Shown here: piece by piece, positions 9,836 to 22,227 of the stretch | Numbering within the stretch: position 1 is the stretch's first letter | How the letters are laid out: the number at the start of each line of letters is the position of its first letter | Assembly (NCBI RefSeq): GCF_000004195.4 | Contig: NC_030679.2 | Coordinates: 15,618,712-15,682,711, forward strand | From: Xenopus tropicalis | Lineage: Eukaryota > Chordata > Amphibia > Anura > Pipidae | Length of the DNA: 64,000 nucleotides | Reading direction: 5' to 3' | The notes under the pieces: model-generated | Databases searched by the model: none | What the model saw: only the letters and a program-made list of their open reading frames with translations | Told to the model about the DNA's origin: nothing | Program-made: the position numbers and the translations under genes

Positions 9836-10840
9836 AGTGGCTGTGGGATAGCAATTATAGTAGGGAGAGATGGTGCCTATAGTAGCAGTGGGATAATAGC
9901 CTCTGGGAAGGGACTGGGGCTGTGGGATATCAGGTATAGTAGGGAGAGATGGTGCCTATAGTAGCAGTGGGGGGATAATAGCCTCTGGGAAGGGACTGTG
10001 GCTGTGGGATAGCAGGTATAGTAGGGAGAGATGGTGCCTATAGTAGCAGTGGGATAATAGCCTCTGGGAAGGGACTGGGGCTGTGGGATATCAGGTATAG
10101 TAGGGAGAGATGGTGCCTATAGTTGTAGTGGGGGGATAATAGCCTCTGGGAAGGGACTGTGGCTGTGGGATAGCAGGTATAGTAGGGAGAGATGGTGCCT
10201 ATAGTAGCAGTGGGATAATAGCCTCTGGGAAGGGACTGGGGCTGTGGGATATCAGGTATAGTAGGGAGAGATGGTGCCTATAGTAGTAGTGGGGGGATAA
10301 TAGCCTCTGGGAAGGGACTGTGGCTGTGGGATAGCAGGTATAGTAGGGAGAGATGGTGCCTATAGTAGCAGTGGGATAATAGCCTCTGGGAAGGGACTGG
10401 GGCTGTGGGATATCAGGTATAGTAGGGAGAGATGGTGCCTATAGTAGTAGTGGGGGGATAATAGCCTCTGGGAAGGGACTGTGGCTGTGGGATAGCAGGT
10501 ATAGTAGGGAGAGATGGTGCCTATAGTAGTAGTGGGGGGGGGAGGTAATAGCCTCTGGGAAGGGACTGGGGCATAGCAGGTATAGTAGGGAGAGATGGTG
10601 CCTATAGTAGCAGTGGGATAATAGCCTCTGGGAAGGGACTGTGGCTGTGGGATAACAGGTATAGTAGGGAGAGATGGAGCCTATAGTAGCAGTGGGGGGA
10701 GGTAATAGCCTCTGGGAAGGGACTGTGGCTGTGGGATAGCAGGTACAGTAGGGAGAGATGGTGCATATAGAAGCAGTGGGATAGGGAAGCCTCTGGGAAG
10801 GGACTGTGGCTTTAGATAAGCAGGGACAGCAGGTGTAGTA
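9836..10840. repeat. Minisatellite with ~79/82-bp units in alternating order
   Basis: About 12 copies of a unit containing GGTATAGTAGGGAGAGATGG and TAGCCTCTGGGAAGGGACTG. Two unit types alternate: one with AGTGGGATAAT...GGGATATC, the other with AGTGGGGGGATAAT...GGGATAGC. The right end is degenerate. Confidence 0.92.
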
Positions 10841-10859
10841 GAGTGTCCAACAGTCAGTG

Positions 10860-11107
10860 GTTCTGCTGCCATAAGGCGAGGCGAGAAAATCGCCTCAGGT
10901 GGCAGCCACGGTAAGTTATCACGGGCAGCAAAAAGCTGCTCTTGGTAACGTAAAGAGCTGAAATTACAATTTTTAAATTGGAATTTAGGCTCTTCTAGTA
11001 ACTCTCTGCACTACCGATGCTTCCCCCCCCCTCTGATGCAATAAAGCTAAGTGTGGGGGGGGGGGGCGAAGGGAAGCAGCATCAACTTGGCCGCCTTAGA
11101 CAGCCCT
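10860..11107. mobile_element. Candidate MITE with GCTGCC-TAAGGCG ends
   Basis: The left edge CTGCTGCCATAAGGCGAG and right edge GCCGCCTTAGACAGCC are imperfect inverse matches. A G12 run lies inside near 11047-11058. No target duplication identified. Confidence 0.4.
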
Positions 11108-12330
11108 GCCAACAGTATGGTCTACTCTGATATGTGATGCCATGTTATTGATAGATAAATAGAAAATAGATAACAGAAATAGGAAGGTTGGTATATATTT
11201 CCAGAGAACACAGCCTAGGGAAATTGCCTAAATGTAGTGAGAAGTTGGAACTCAGGGCTTTGCTGATGCTCAGTGATTCAGCTTAATATGAAATTGTTTT
11301 TTTCTTTGCTTTGTGTAATCATGTGGAATACCATAAAACCACTATGCTAAACCCCAGGCTGGTACTTTGATACATTTTATAAAAAATATGTGCAGAGATG
11401 TCAACTGGCTTGTTCAGCACACCTTACTCAGTGCTCCCATTCAGTATAAAGTGGAATATGTCTAAAAATGCAAAGACTGGATCGATGTCACTCCTGTGAT
11501 ATTGAATAAGTTGATATTGTTGCACATTGAATCAACACAAATATGAACTCCCTAAAAAATTGGTACCTGACGTACCTACCAATTATGTCATCAGATCGTC
11601 CCAGAATAATTCATAAATTTATATTCTGATTTTATTTAGGACAAGGTCATCAAAAGTTGCGAAGTCCTGGATAGGATAAAGGATGATGGATTCAGGTGCT
11701 ACTCCTACAACAAAGTGCTAAGCATCCAGAAACATAGGAAATCATTTAGCAGCGACAGAGGAGGAAGAAAGGGAAGTGCAGGAGTATCATTTTCTGTATA
11801 TAGAAATACCTTTGTACGATGTCTGCAGAGAGTAACAGGATGAGGACGAGGGAAAAAGTGAAACACAAACTGGGAGCATAAAGCGACAGACATGTTTACA
11901 TGTTATTCCGGCAAAAGTAATTTTACAGTAACTTCTTTAAAAGGGTTAAAACCATATAAAACATATAAAATCTGTCAATATACACTCATTTTCACATAAG
12001 CTGACTGGAAGTGTAATTGCAACTGAAAGCAGAATATCACTGTCCCTATTTATTCTTTCTCCATGGCTTGTCCTGACTACATGCACTGTGTCAGCTCATC
12101 TCCAGATGAAGCTCCAGTTCCCACAATGCCTCACACATTTTGTGGTTCGTCTTCTTTACACGTTTGTTAATCACAGAAGCAGCAAACGTATTGTGGGAAG
12201 GCTGACAATGCTTTCCAACACCAATTACATTTACAAATAATTTTAAAACCAGTGAAAATGAATGTGTGTGCAATGAATGTGTTCATTCAGAAAGTTGCTT
12301 AGAACATTTTCTTTTATTATTTAAAAAATT
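11108..12330. other. No gene or clear repeat recognised
   Basis: Only short spurious frames are present; composition is AT-rich and ordinary. Confidence 0.5.
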
Positions 12331-13011
12331 ATACAGGTATAGGATTGCATTATCCAGAAAGCTCAGAATTACATGAAGGCCATCTACCATAGACTCCTTT
12401 GTAAACAAATAATTTATATTTTTAAAAATCTTCTTTTTTCTTTAGTAATAAAACAGTGCCCTAACTTAGATACCGTTAATCCTTATTGGAGGCAAAACAA
12501 TCCTATTGGGTTTTTTATGGTTAAATGATTCCCTTTTCTCAGTAATAATAAAACAGTACCTGTACTTGATCCCAACTGAGATATAATTACCCCTTATTGG
12601 GGGCAGAACAATCCTATTGGGTTTATTTAATGGTTAAATGATTCCCTTTTCTCTGTAATAATAAAACAGTACCTGTACTTGATCCCAACTGAGATATAAT
12701 TACCCCTTATTGGGGGCAGAACAATCCTATTGGGTTTATTTAATGGTTAAATGATTCCCTTTTCTCTGTAATAATAAAACAGTACCTGTACTTGATCCCA
12801 ACTAAGATATAATTACCCCTTATTGGGGGCAGAACAGCCCTATTGGGTTTATTTAATGGTTAAATGATTCCCTTTTCTCTGTAATAATAAAACAGTACCT
12901 GTACTTGATCCCAACTAAGATATAATTAATCCTTATTGGAGGCAAAACAATCATGTTGGGTTTGTTTAATGTTTAAATGATTTTTAGCAGACAAAGTATG
13001 GGGGATGCAAA
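12331..13011 (+). mobile_element. TACAGGTATAGG repeat with internal 113-bp expansion
   Basis: The left end TACAGGTATAGGATTGCATT and the following GCTCAGAATTACATGAAGG belong to a common Xenopus TA-flanked repeat (another copy at 46493-46623). Its internal segment, from CCCTTTTCTC to TAATGGTTAAATGATT, is repeated about four times with a period of exactly 113 bp (starts near 12531, 12644, 12757, 12870). The right end is missing; a T2-like TTAAAGGAG start follows at 13012. Confidence 0.75.
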
Positions 13012-13035
13012 TTAAAGGAGAACTAAACCCTTAGA
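13012..13035 (+). mobile_element. Lone T2-type left end
   Basis: TTAAAGGAGAACTAAACCC is a T2-like terminus. No matching right end was found nearby, so it is a truncated copy or a chance match. Confidence 0.4.
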
Positions 13036-13539
13036 GTTCATTCATTGAGCACATGCAAGGGGGCATAGTTGTGCTTTATACCATGCCCCGGATTAAAAGT
13101 CCGGCACCAGGTGAAATAGGGCAGGCAGAAAAGACAGGGGTCCTTTACACTGTGCATCTGCCTGCGCTCTGGTGGGGGCAGAATGGAGGCATCTATGTGG
13201 ATCTCCTATAATGAATACAGCACTGCCAAACTCATACAGAGCTGTATTCATCCAGAAAGCACAAGTCCTTTGCAAGACACTCACGCCAGGGAATTGTGCA
13301 AAATGCATAAAACATGGCGGTGCACCATTCCTCAAACTGGTAAATGAGCCTTAAGATGTTATGCTCTAATAAACACATATCTCTGAGCCATCCTCCTGCC
13401 TACATAGGTATGGCATGGCCAACAAAGGCTCCAGCCAAATATATAGTGAGGATTCATCACCTCATTGATCCCTTTAATTAACAGCAGTCAAAACAAGTCA
13501 GGGCAATAGAAGGTGAACAGCAAACAGTCCATTAGACTA

Positions 13540-13930
13540 AAAAGCCCTGAAGCTGTAATATCCCTACTAGTGGAGTAGCCACGTTATACATAAACAGAGC
13601 AGTTATTTAATGAAGAGTTGACTTGGTGTTAAATTGAACAGACCACCAATGAGCTTTGGGAAATTAAAACCTTGGACTGGAGCTGTCTAACAAGATATAA
13701 GAGTAGTCACCTTGAAGCCGGCAGTTATTAAAAGCCCTGGAAAGCCCTAAAGCTGTAATATCCCTACTAGTGGAGTAGCCATGTTATACCTAAACAGAGC
13801 AGTCATTTAATGGAGAGTTGACTTGCTGTTAAATTGAACAGACCACCAATGAGCTTTGGGAAAAGAAAACCTTGGACCAGAGCTGTCTAACAAGATATGA
13901 GTAGTCACCTTAAAGTCGGCACATATTAGA
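13540..13930. repeat. ~200-bp tandem duplication, two copies
   Basis: 13540-13738 and 13741-13930 both run from AGCTGTAATATCCCTACTAG through ACAGACCACCAATGAGC to AACAAGATAT-GAGTAGTCACC. Differences are scattered, so the duplication is not recent. Confidence 0.85.
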
Positions 13931-14545
13931 AGCAGAACTGATAAACACAACAGGGCAGAAGAAACACATTAAGCAATATAAGTCAAGAGGTCCCAGTTCA
14001 GCAAGAGCACACCAACAAGATTGATGTTATGAGAACAACATGGCAGATGCGACAATTGATGAAGGCAGGGGACTTATTCTGGCACTATTAGCCGAGTTAT
14101 CGGCTGTAACTGGAATGGAAGGGCTATGTAGAGAGTCTAAGGAAATTGCTCTAGATGTCAGGCTAATTCCATAGGGACAGAGCATAGACAATCATTGCAA
14201 AGAGAGAGAAGGGACCTGGGAATACAGAATGTTGGATTTAATAGTGCAGGTGGATGATAATGAAGGCCCTGAGAGATCCAGGTCTGTATTCTTTTCAAGA
14301 GATAATGTAAATTAAGAAGTTCATTTGTGTTATCCACTGCTGCAGCCTTGTTGCTTGGGCAGAACTTTAATAACCATAAACCAAGCAATTATAGGGACAC
14401 TAGATAAAAAATGGGTTGCCATGAGCACTCCTAGGCAGCTTCAGGAAAGCATGATTGCTGGTGGCTGACCAACTCATCATATGGATAAAGTGTTCTTGTT
14501 GGCAGGCAAAATAAGATTATTTCATTACTAGTATTGTATGATCTT
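13931..14545. other. No gene or clear repeat recognised
   Basis: Contains only short frames without recognisable domains. Confidence 0.5.
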
Positions 14546-15900
14546 CTCATTTGAATCTCACAATTGAATTTCATCTTGAACAGTATAGCAACAATGAGCG
14601 CCCATTGAAAAATTTTCTACTTGATGCCATAGATGTTTTATTGATACACATTTATTTTTTCTTTTCGATAACAAATATTAACTTCAGAAACAGGGGACGT
14701 TCATGGGGCCAAATTTGCCCCATCCCATGCCAACTTGTATATAGCATAGTGGAAACATATATAATGTACGGTATATACAGTGATGGTAACCCTTTTAAGA
14801 AATATATCCAATATCATGGACACTACATTGATGACCTCCCTTTCATTTGGAAGAGGGGTCAAACTTTGTTTGAGAAATTTGTGGAATACATTAATACTAA
14901 TAAATACAATTTGAGGTTCGACTCCAAGTTCCAGCCTACCTGTATTAATTTTTTGGATATCAGAACTGAAATAGCTACATCTCTTCATAGAAAAAGCAGT
15001 GCTGCCAATACTATCTTACAAGCAACCTCTTCACATCCTAGACAATTGATGCGAAATATTCCATTTGGTCAATAATTTTGATACTTTTTTTACTGAAGCA
15101 TGCCAACTGAGGGATAGGTTACTTTTGAGGGGTTATAAAAAGCATTTGTTAACACAGGCTTTTAAAAAAAGCTCTTCTTACTACAAGTGCATCTCTTCTA
15201 TGTGAACAGAGAAGAATTTCATCTAAACATAACACAGCCAAATGTGTATTGACTTACAGTCCCCAGTTTTCACATATTAAACATATAATTAAGAAACATC
15301 TTCCTATACTTCGCACAGATGGGAAATTGGATGCTATTTTAGTCAGGATGTACTTTTGTCTGCAGAAAAGGATCAACTTTGGGCAACACACTATCTCCCA
15401 GTATGGTTTTGAATCAATGCAAAGGATCAATTTTGGGCAACACACTATCTCCCAGTATGGTTTTGAATCAATGCAAAGCCACGCTTACCTGGTTAGAAAA
15501 TAAAGTACTTATAGGTGTGGAGACAAGCGATGTGCTAGTGCCCCTATATATTGATGGGTGATTTGTTTTTTTCAGTAGCATGTGCAACAGTGTATCGTAT
15601 TAAACAGTATATAAATTGTAATACTAGACATGTTATTTATGTCATCACTTGTCTTAAATGTAAAAAGAAATATGTTGGCCAAACTTCACACAAACTGATA
15701 TTAACACACATAAAGACTAATGCTTGTAGACATTTTCCTTCAAGTGTGTCAGGTAATTTGAGATATTTCAGTATTATTAGTTTTTGTGTTATTGCTTCAG
15801 AGCTTGATTGGCCAAGTCGTCTATTTTGAAGGGCAGGTGACACATACAACTGTTGGACACTGGCCACGTTGTACGAGAAATATGTGCACTTCAACATCTT
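14546..15900 (+). pseudogene. Penelope-like element relic (RT and GIY-YIG)
   Basis: The frame at 14551-15075 contains the Penelope-type RT box GHYIDDLPFIW, then NTNKYNLRFDSKFQPTCINF and the SHPRQLMRNIPFGQ motif, which are typical of this class of retroelement. After a stop, 15249-15350 encodes HIIKKHLPILRTD, the usual downstream motif. The frame at 15551-15829 has HVIYVITCLKCKKKYVGQT, the start of a GIY-YIG endonuclease that would nick target DNA. Several stops and frameshifts separate these parts, so the copy is dead. A 54-bp tandem duplication interrupts it at 15366-15473. Confidence 0.85.
15366..15473. repeat. 54-bp tandem duplication in the Penelope relic
   Basis: Two near-identical copies of AAAGGATCAACTTTGGGCAA through GGTTTTGAATCAATGC, at 15366-15419 and 15420-15473. 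Confidence 0.92.
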
Positions 15901-15935
15901 TATCTATTCATTAATATGTTTCTCATTTATTCTTC

Positions 15936-16245
15936 AGATTGGCAGCACAGTGGGGCAGTAGTTACGCTGGGGCCCTAGGTTCATATCCTGCCAGGTCACT
16001 ATCTGCATGGGGCTTGTATGTTCTCCCTGTGTTTATTGGTTTCCGCCAGGTACTCAGGTTTCCTCCCATACCCCAAACACACACAGGCAAGTGAATTGGT
16101 TCCAGATAAAAGAGACCGAAGTGCATGTGAACGTAATAGGTTCCTTAGATTGTAAGCTCCTCTGGGGCAGGGGCTTATGCACATCTCTGTAAGATGGTGC
16201 AGAATATGTCAACACTATATAAATAAAGGATAATAATAAAATGTG
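15936..16245 (+). mobile_element. L2-type LINE 3' end or L2-mobilised SINE
   Basis: GGCAGCACAGTGGGGCAGTA head, then 'gggcttgtatgttctccctgtgt', 'tttcctcccataccccaaac', 'ttagattgtaagctcctctgg' and a tail of ATAAATAAAGGATAATAATA. It is the plus-strand counterpart of 8150-8465. Confidence 0.75.
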
Positions 16246-16249
16246 GATA

Positions 16250-17060
16250 TATGTTCAAACACAAAACATGATCGATGGCTAGGAGAACCGGTTCTATGCA
16301 AAAATATCAACTTAGTAACAGCACAGCTGATGTTTTCATCCAAAAAGCAACAAAACAGTATTCCCATTAGTAACTGGCTATTATTCAGCCATGTTACAGA
16401 GCCATTATAGCTTCCCACAATGCTCTGCTTCCTGACAGTGATGCTATTTCTTGTAGATGTCTGTATTTTTCTTATTCCAGCCTTGCCCACCTGCCATGTT
16501 CCTAATCCCAGTTGCTTCTCCACTTGCAGTACTGTGCTAAAAGTAGAACTGGGTATTTGTCTTTCTTAGGCTGATCCATAACACTTTCAGGTTTCTTAGG
16601 GACTTGTTAACTGTAATTTCTGCTCGAGTCGCAGATCCCCTGCTGATCCATTCTGTTCCAGCAATGCTACAAGGTTAGGGAAGCCACATACTAATGCGCC
16701 ACTTCAGCAATATGACATCCCCCATACACTCGTCATAGAAAAAGGGAACGTTTTATTAGCTGTTCTTCGCTATCGATCAATCAGCGCTTTACTTCTTACT
16801 CAAGTGTTTTCTGTTTTTATCAGTCACAATAACAAGCAATTTGCCTGGGGAACAGGATCGTATTTTCTGCTTCAGCAAAATTCTGCACTTAAATGTAACA
16901 TTTGATATGAAGAGGGCAATGGTATTCAAAGGGTGAGCATACACCTATAAGGTCTGCTTGTTTGGGGTCCATCTTCTTTAACCAATGAGGCTAAATTGGA
17001 ACGATCCAATCATTTGGCTCCTGGAACAATGATTGGATCATAATTGGGGCCTTGGGAAAC
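16250..17060. other. No gene or clear repeat recognised
   Basis: Only short frames are present. Confidence 0.5.
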
Positions 17061-17089
17061 TTGCCAGCAAAGTACATGTTAATAAAGTC

Positions 17090-17930
17090 CTTGTCTAAAA
17101 GGTCTAGCCTTCTCAATCAATATCTGCCCATTTTCCGAGCAGATGTAAGTCATGCAGAGCATTGGCCACCTGTACACAGGACTCTTTGCGTAAAAGATCT
17201 AGCCGTCTCAATAAATATCTGCCCATTATCCAAGCAGATATAAGTCATGCAGAGCATAAGCCACCTATTCGCAGGACTCTTTGCGTTCCCAAACAGTTGT
17301 TGTCCCAAGACATGTCAACTAACTTGTATTTATCTGGAGTCACCTGACTACTGAAAAATACGGGTAAAGGTGGCCATACACGCACCGATAATATCGTACG
17401 AAGATATTCGGTGCGTGTACGGTATGTCGGCGAGTCGACCGATATCGCAGGAAGCTGCTGATATCGGCCGACTCGCCGATCGGACCAGTTGGAAAATTTT
17501 GATCGGGCGCCATAGAAGATGCTTGATCAAAATCTCCCTTCAGCGCTGAATCGGCAGAAGGAGGTAGAAATCCTATTGTTTCTACCTCCTTACCTGCCAA
17601 TTCAGCCCTGAATGGTGTGTGGCACATCTGACGATGTTTCGTGCGACCGATGGTCACACGAAACATCGTCAGATCACCACGTGTATGGCCAGCTTAAGTT
17701 GACAATTGGCTCCCAGACAAAGGAATGGATTATAATGGGGACCTTAGGAGCCTCCTTACTAGAGGACACATTGATACAGTCCTTGCCTGAAAGGACTGTA
17801 TAATCCTTTCAATCAATATATGGCCATTTTTCGGACAGATAAAAGTCATGCAGAACATAGGCCACCTGTACGCAGGACTCTCTGCATTCCCAAACAGTTG
17901 TTGGTCAATTCACCTATATATTTCAGGAGT
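17090..17930. repeat. ~95-bp repeat, three copies, split by a MITE
   Basis: Copies near 17095-17190, 17191-17285 and 17790-17885 share TCTAGCCTTCTCAATCAATA-like starts, GCAGATGTAAGTCATGCAGA-like middles and GCAGGACTCTTTGCGT-like ends. CCCAAACAGTTGTTG follows the second and third copies. The MITE at 17364-17697 lies between the second and third. Confidence 0.75.
17364..17697. mobile_element. MITE with TGGCCATACACG inverted ends
   Basis: The left end GGTGGCCATACACG is the inverse of CGTGTATGGCC on the right, and the right edge reads CTTAAG. Internal arms pair strongly (GGCGAGTCGACCGATATC with GATATCGGCCGACTCGCC; GAGGTAGAAATC with its complement). No ORF of its own. Confidence 0.8.
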
Positions 17931-18048
17931 CACCTGAACTCACATCTACTGCAACCCCACTGTCCAGCTTCTTACTAACCTTATCAAAAAAGCAATCAAA
18001 TTGGTCTGGCATGACCTTTCCTTCATAAAGCCATGCTGATTACTGCTC

Positions 18049-18541
18049 TTAAAGAGGACCTGTCACCCTAAGAAATAATTCCAAATTGTTTTCTATTGGG
18101 TTTGTCAAGTAAAATAAACTTCACATACACTATAAAAATCATATTAATCTTATTTTCTTTAGCCTTGGAATTCACAAGTGCAGCAAGAAGACAGTCGCCA
18201 TTTTCTGGACACTGTTATTAAGGCAAGCTTTGTATCTTGCCAAAATCATGTTTCTGTGCCAGTATGGAGGGACCTGATACTTATGCCTATGCACTGGTTA
18301 CACAATTAGATGGTTAGGAGGGAGGGGGAATGTGAGGAGAGCAGCAACATTTAAGAAGTTCTGAATATGCCTTAGGCATAGAGGCGGGGCAGGCAATATA
18401 TGATTGACAGCTGGGATTTTCAAATGCTTTTATAATGGGTTTGGATGTGTTAATAAAAAAATTAGTTTGGGTTTCACTGTTTAACTTGAAAAGGACTTTT
18501 ATTATACAGTTTTTTATGCCTGGGTGACAGGTCCACTTTAA
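18049..18541. mobile_element. T2-type MITE, GGACCTGTCACC subfamily, copy 1
   Basis: Starts TTAAAGAGGACCTGTCACC and ends GGTGACAGGTCCACTTTAA with TTAA at both edges. It is collinear with 62322-62845 along its length (CCTTGGAATTCACAA, GCCAGTATGG-GGGACCTGAT, CATAGAGGCGGGGCAGGC). Confidence 0.88.
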
Positions 18542-20216
18542 TGTCATTCTCCAGAACATATTTTTGAACATAAACACTGCAGCTATTGCACATAAAGAAG
18601 CCCTTAGAAGTCATAATAAGTCATACAAAGAATTTGTTTAACCCTATTAGGAAGGTTGAGGGTTATATGACCAAGGATCTCCAGCTGGACAGCCACGCTA
18701 AAATAGTAAGTTTAGTGTATGCCTACTGAAGTGGTTAACCACAGTTATATACTCAGCTACCAAACTGAAAAGAAAGTTTCATTTTCACATAATTTCAGCC
18801 GTTACTTTCTCTAAAGCCCTAAAATTCCATTTTATCCTGGGCTCATTAATAGTACATGAGAATACCTAGGCAGTGCCAATCTCTGCAAAATCGCTGACTT
18901 ATATATTACATATTTTATCAAAACGATGTTTTTCCAAGAAAAGGTTTGAACACTTTCTCTTATATTATGACTTGTAATAGATGTCTCTGGGGACCATTTA
19001 CTAATATTTCAACATTGTTGGACAAAACTCATTATAATAAATGAACTGTCACATATTCTCCTGTAGTCAAGCCAGGAGTATTTGCTGACTTGGTAGTTTC
19101 TTTAAACTATTCTACACTTGTGGCAAGGATCTAAATGGGGCATTTTCACTGTTGCTGAGTGAGTTAAAAGGTGAAAAAAACCTGCATTCCCATGGATTTA
19201 ATTATATTTTGTTTCAATTGCAGGACACCATCGCCTTTTTTTTTTCTTTTTAAATACATCTGCAAAAAGACAACATTAAACAGTGCAATAAACAAAGCAT
19301 ATTTGGGGCCTAGCAGGCTGGAGGCTTACAAGGTTCTATAATTAAATTACTCGTCTCTGAGATTAGATGACAAAAATGAAGACAAATAGCAGGACCCGAT
19401 GACTATGCATGAATGGGAGCAGCTTTTAATAAGATACTTCATCATGTGCTGAGTTCCCTAATAGATTTTGTAGGTATGATATTAGATTTGGGAATGTTAT
19501 TAGCAGAACTTGGTTAGTATCAGGGGGCACACACATCGTGCACAGTAATTACAATCAAGGAATATTAAAAGGGATATTACCTTTAAAAAAAAAACATAAA
19601 TTCTCCTGGGGTGATTTTTTTATTTTCTTTAAACTGGAGTATAATTCAGTATATAGGTATGCAGTGGTAAGCTAATGGGATTCCTACGCAGGTTTCCTTG
19701 AGTTGTGGGACATGTGACATCACTAAGCAGTTATTAAAACTGATGACATCATAAAGCACTTTAATTCTGTGTCGTCTGTTCCACAGTTCGCTTCCGTTCT
19801 AATTCAATATTTTTACCATTAAATCGTTTACTTTTGTGGTGGCTATTAATGAGCATCAAGCAGTACTGTACTGATGTTAAGGAAAAGGTAACATAGAGTT
19901 TACATGCTGAATGCTACCATCCAAAATATTTCAATGTAATTATTAGGCACTTTTTATTTTTGCTGGTTTCTAAATTTATTTCATTTTAATAGTTAATTAT
20001 TTCAAAAATGCATTGGATTTGTCTTCTTAGCCTTGGTGAGCTTTGTTAACTCAATTACTCAGCTAATGAAATCTGTTAAAGGCTCTTAATACTGCAGGGA
20101 TGTAAATGATGGGTTTCAGATAGGATCCATTACTAGTGTGACAGCATGTTTTGTTATACCGTAGCTAAAATTTCAGCCATACAAGAATGATGCTTATATT
20201 TAATGAGAGATTGCTC
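18542..20216. other. No gene or clear repeat recognised
   Basis: AT-rich, largely unique-looking DNA without coding signals. Confidence 0.45.
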
Positions 20217-20224
20217 TATGGCAG

Positions 20225-20504
20225 CAGAGTCGAACTGGGACCTCAGGGGCCCACCAGAAAACCTTAGATCATAGGCCCACTCTCCAATCTATTTTTCCTC
20301 CTTTCCTCATCCAACCTCTTTATTCTCCTAGTCTCTTTTATTTACATGCTGGAATCTATTCTTCCATCTATTTATCTTCTTTGTTCCTATTCAGAAATAG
20401 GGAATGAGCATGAAACAGGCCAAATGGTTAGGAGCAGGAGGGCCCACTGACACCTGGGCCCACCGGGAGTTTTCCTGGTATCCTGGTAGGCCAGTCCGAC
20501 ACTG
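20225..20504. mobile_element. hAT-type MITE with 8-bp target duplication
   Basis: The ends CAGAGTCGAACTGGG and CCAGTCCGACACTG are imperfect inverses. A perfect 8-bp target duplication TATGGCAG flanks it at 20217-20224 and 20505-20512, as expected for hAT. No transposase is encoded. Confidence 0.88.
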
Positions 20505-20512
20505 TATGGCAG

Positions 20513-21559
20513 TGGTTGTCCAATGTTTTTCATTCAGGTCCTGTTTGGTCCAACTTTTGGTAAGGCACCCCCCACATATAGAGGAAAGTATCTGAGTTGT
20601 AGCTCAAGATTATCCAGAAAAGCAAATATATATTCACCCTAAAACTTACCATAACATTAAAGCTATGTTTTTAGGTGTATCTAAAAGAAACATTTATTCT
20701 TCCAACATATCCCAATTTCCAATTCTTACCCTAACTGGCCTTCAAGATGAGCCCACTGCCCTTACTGAATTATAACTATGAAGCAGAACATGACTGCTGC
20801 TTAGTGAGAGAACAGAAAGTCTTAATTAAACATTATCATGACTGCCTCTGGTTTTACAATTCAAGGTTTTTTGAGCCCAATTCACGCTGAGCTTAATAAT
20901 TCATGCTTAACAAAGACATGCTTCAGGTCCTATACATAAAAAAAACTGCACTACAATATCTAACAAGATCAAATATCTACAAATTGGGTTGCAAGGCATG
21001 ACCTTATCTGGTGTAGCCCGTTTGGTCCAGATTTAGTTCTACAGCTGTGAAACACTGCTGCTAAGCTATGATACTATTGTATATGTTTGTCCTTGACATA
21101 TCCACTACAGTATGCACTGTTTCTTCCCACAAACCATTGAGGACTTTTTTGTTTAAAACACGCATTACTGGTGTCATTTGCATGCTAATTGGTTCACTTT
21201 ATAAATTATTTTAAGGCTGTAAGTAGACAAGTGCACACACTTAGTCATTACAAAATAATCATTAATGAGTGGCCTAAGTAGAATTAATTGTCACCTTGAC
21301 ATGTATCGTTTCCTATTAGTTTCAAGTAATAGATTTAACCATTGCCATGACTAATGAACTGCTGAATGACTGTAGACATTTAGTTTCCATGGCAGGAAAA
21401 AGTTTGCTTGAAAAGCAGGAACTGGACCCTAAATGATTATCGAGGGCATGACTTGCTTATACTGAGATCACTTGGCTTGGTGGCATTGGCCCATTTTAAG
21501 GATATAAGGCCTGCTGCTGCACAGGGGGGTGGGTGAAGGGAGAAATGTAGGGTGGAATA
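20513..21559. other. No gene or clear repeat recognised
   Basis: Unique-looking AT-rich sequence; no domain-bearing frame. Confidence 0.45.
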
Positions 21560-21864
21560 ATATAGTCATGGGGGCAGCCCTTCAAGCTAGAAAAAGGGAG
21601 AAAAGGCACAGGTTACATAGTAGTTAACAGATAAAACACCATTTTATTATTTAGGACTTATCTGTTATCTACTATGTAAACTATGTTTTTTCTCTTTTTT
21701 TCCAGCTTGAATGGCTGCCCCCATGACTATACAGCACGGTATTTATATAAACTATAGTACAGTTTCTAAAGAAAACAGACCAGTGTTTTTGGTGCAGGGC
21801 AACAGCACATTATATTTTAATTACTTTGATACATTTTCATTTCTTGGTGTAACTGTTCCTTTAA
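21560..21864. mobile_element. T2-type palindromic MITE, left arm truncated
   Basis: Related to the element at 5580-6022: GCAGGGCAACAGCACATTAT and CTGTTCCTTTAA close the right side. The left arm begins internally at TATAGTCATGGGGGCAGCCC, which pairs with GGCTGCCCCCATGACTATA, so its outer part is lost. Confidence 0.8.
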
Positions 21865-22227
21865 GTATGCAGTGCAGTTTTGGGCTCCTGTCCTTAAGAA
21901 GAATATTTTTGAGTTGTAAATAGTGCAACTAAACTGCTAAAATTAATTAAAAAGAATTAAAAAGAAAGACTGTCAAGCTTGGGGTTGTTTTCTCTGGAGA
22001 AAAGGTTCTTGCGAGGGGGCATGATTACTTTATATACTTATAGTGGGGGATTTTTTTTTGACTGAGATGCGTAACGTTCATTTGAAGCAGTAAAAGTGGG
22101 TTTTCATGGTGACTGCAGTGAGTTTTCAAAACCCTGCAGGGTTATGATATGATTTTATTAATGTCTTTAGGAACAGCCTGGGTGACTTGAGTCTCATGAC
22201 TGGGCAGTTAATATTGGGGGTTATACA

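Noticed and set aside
15940..16000. tRNA-like B-box phrase (GGTTCATATCC)
   Set aside because: It belongs to the L2-type 3' end; no cloverleaf can be drawn.
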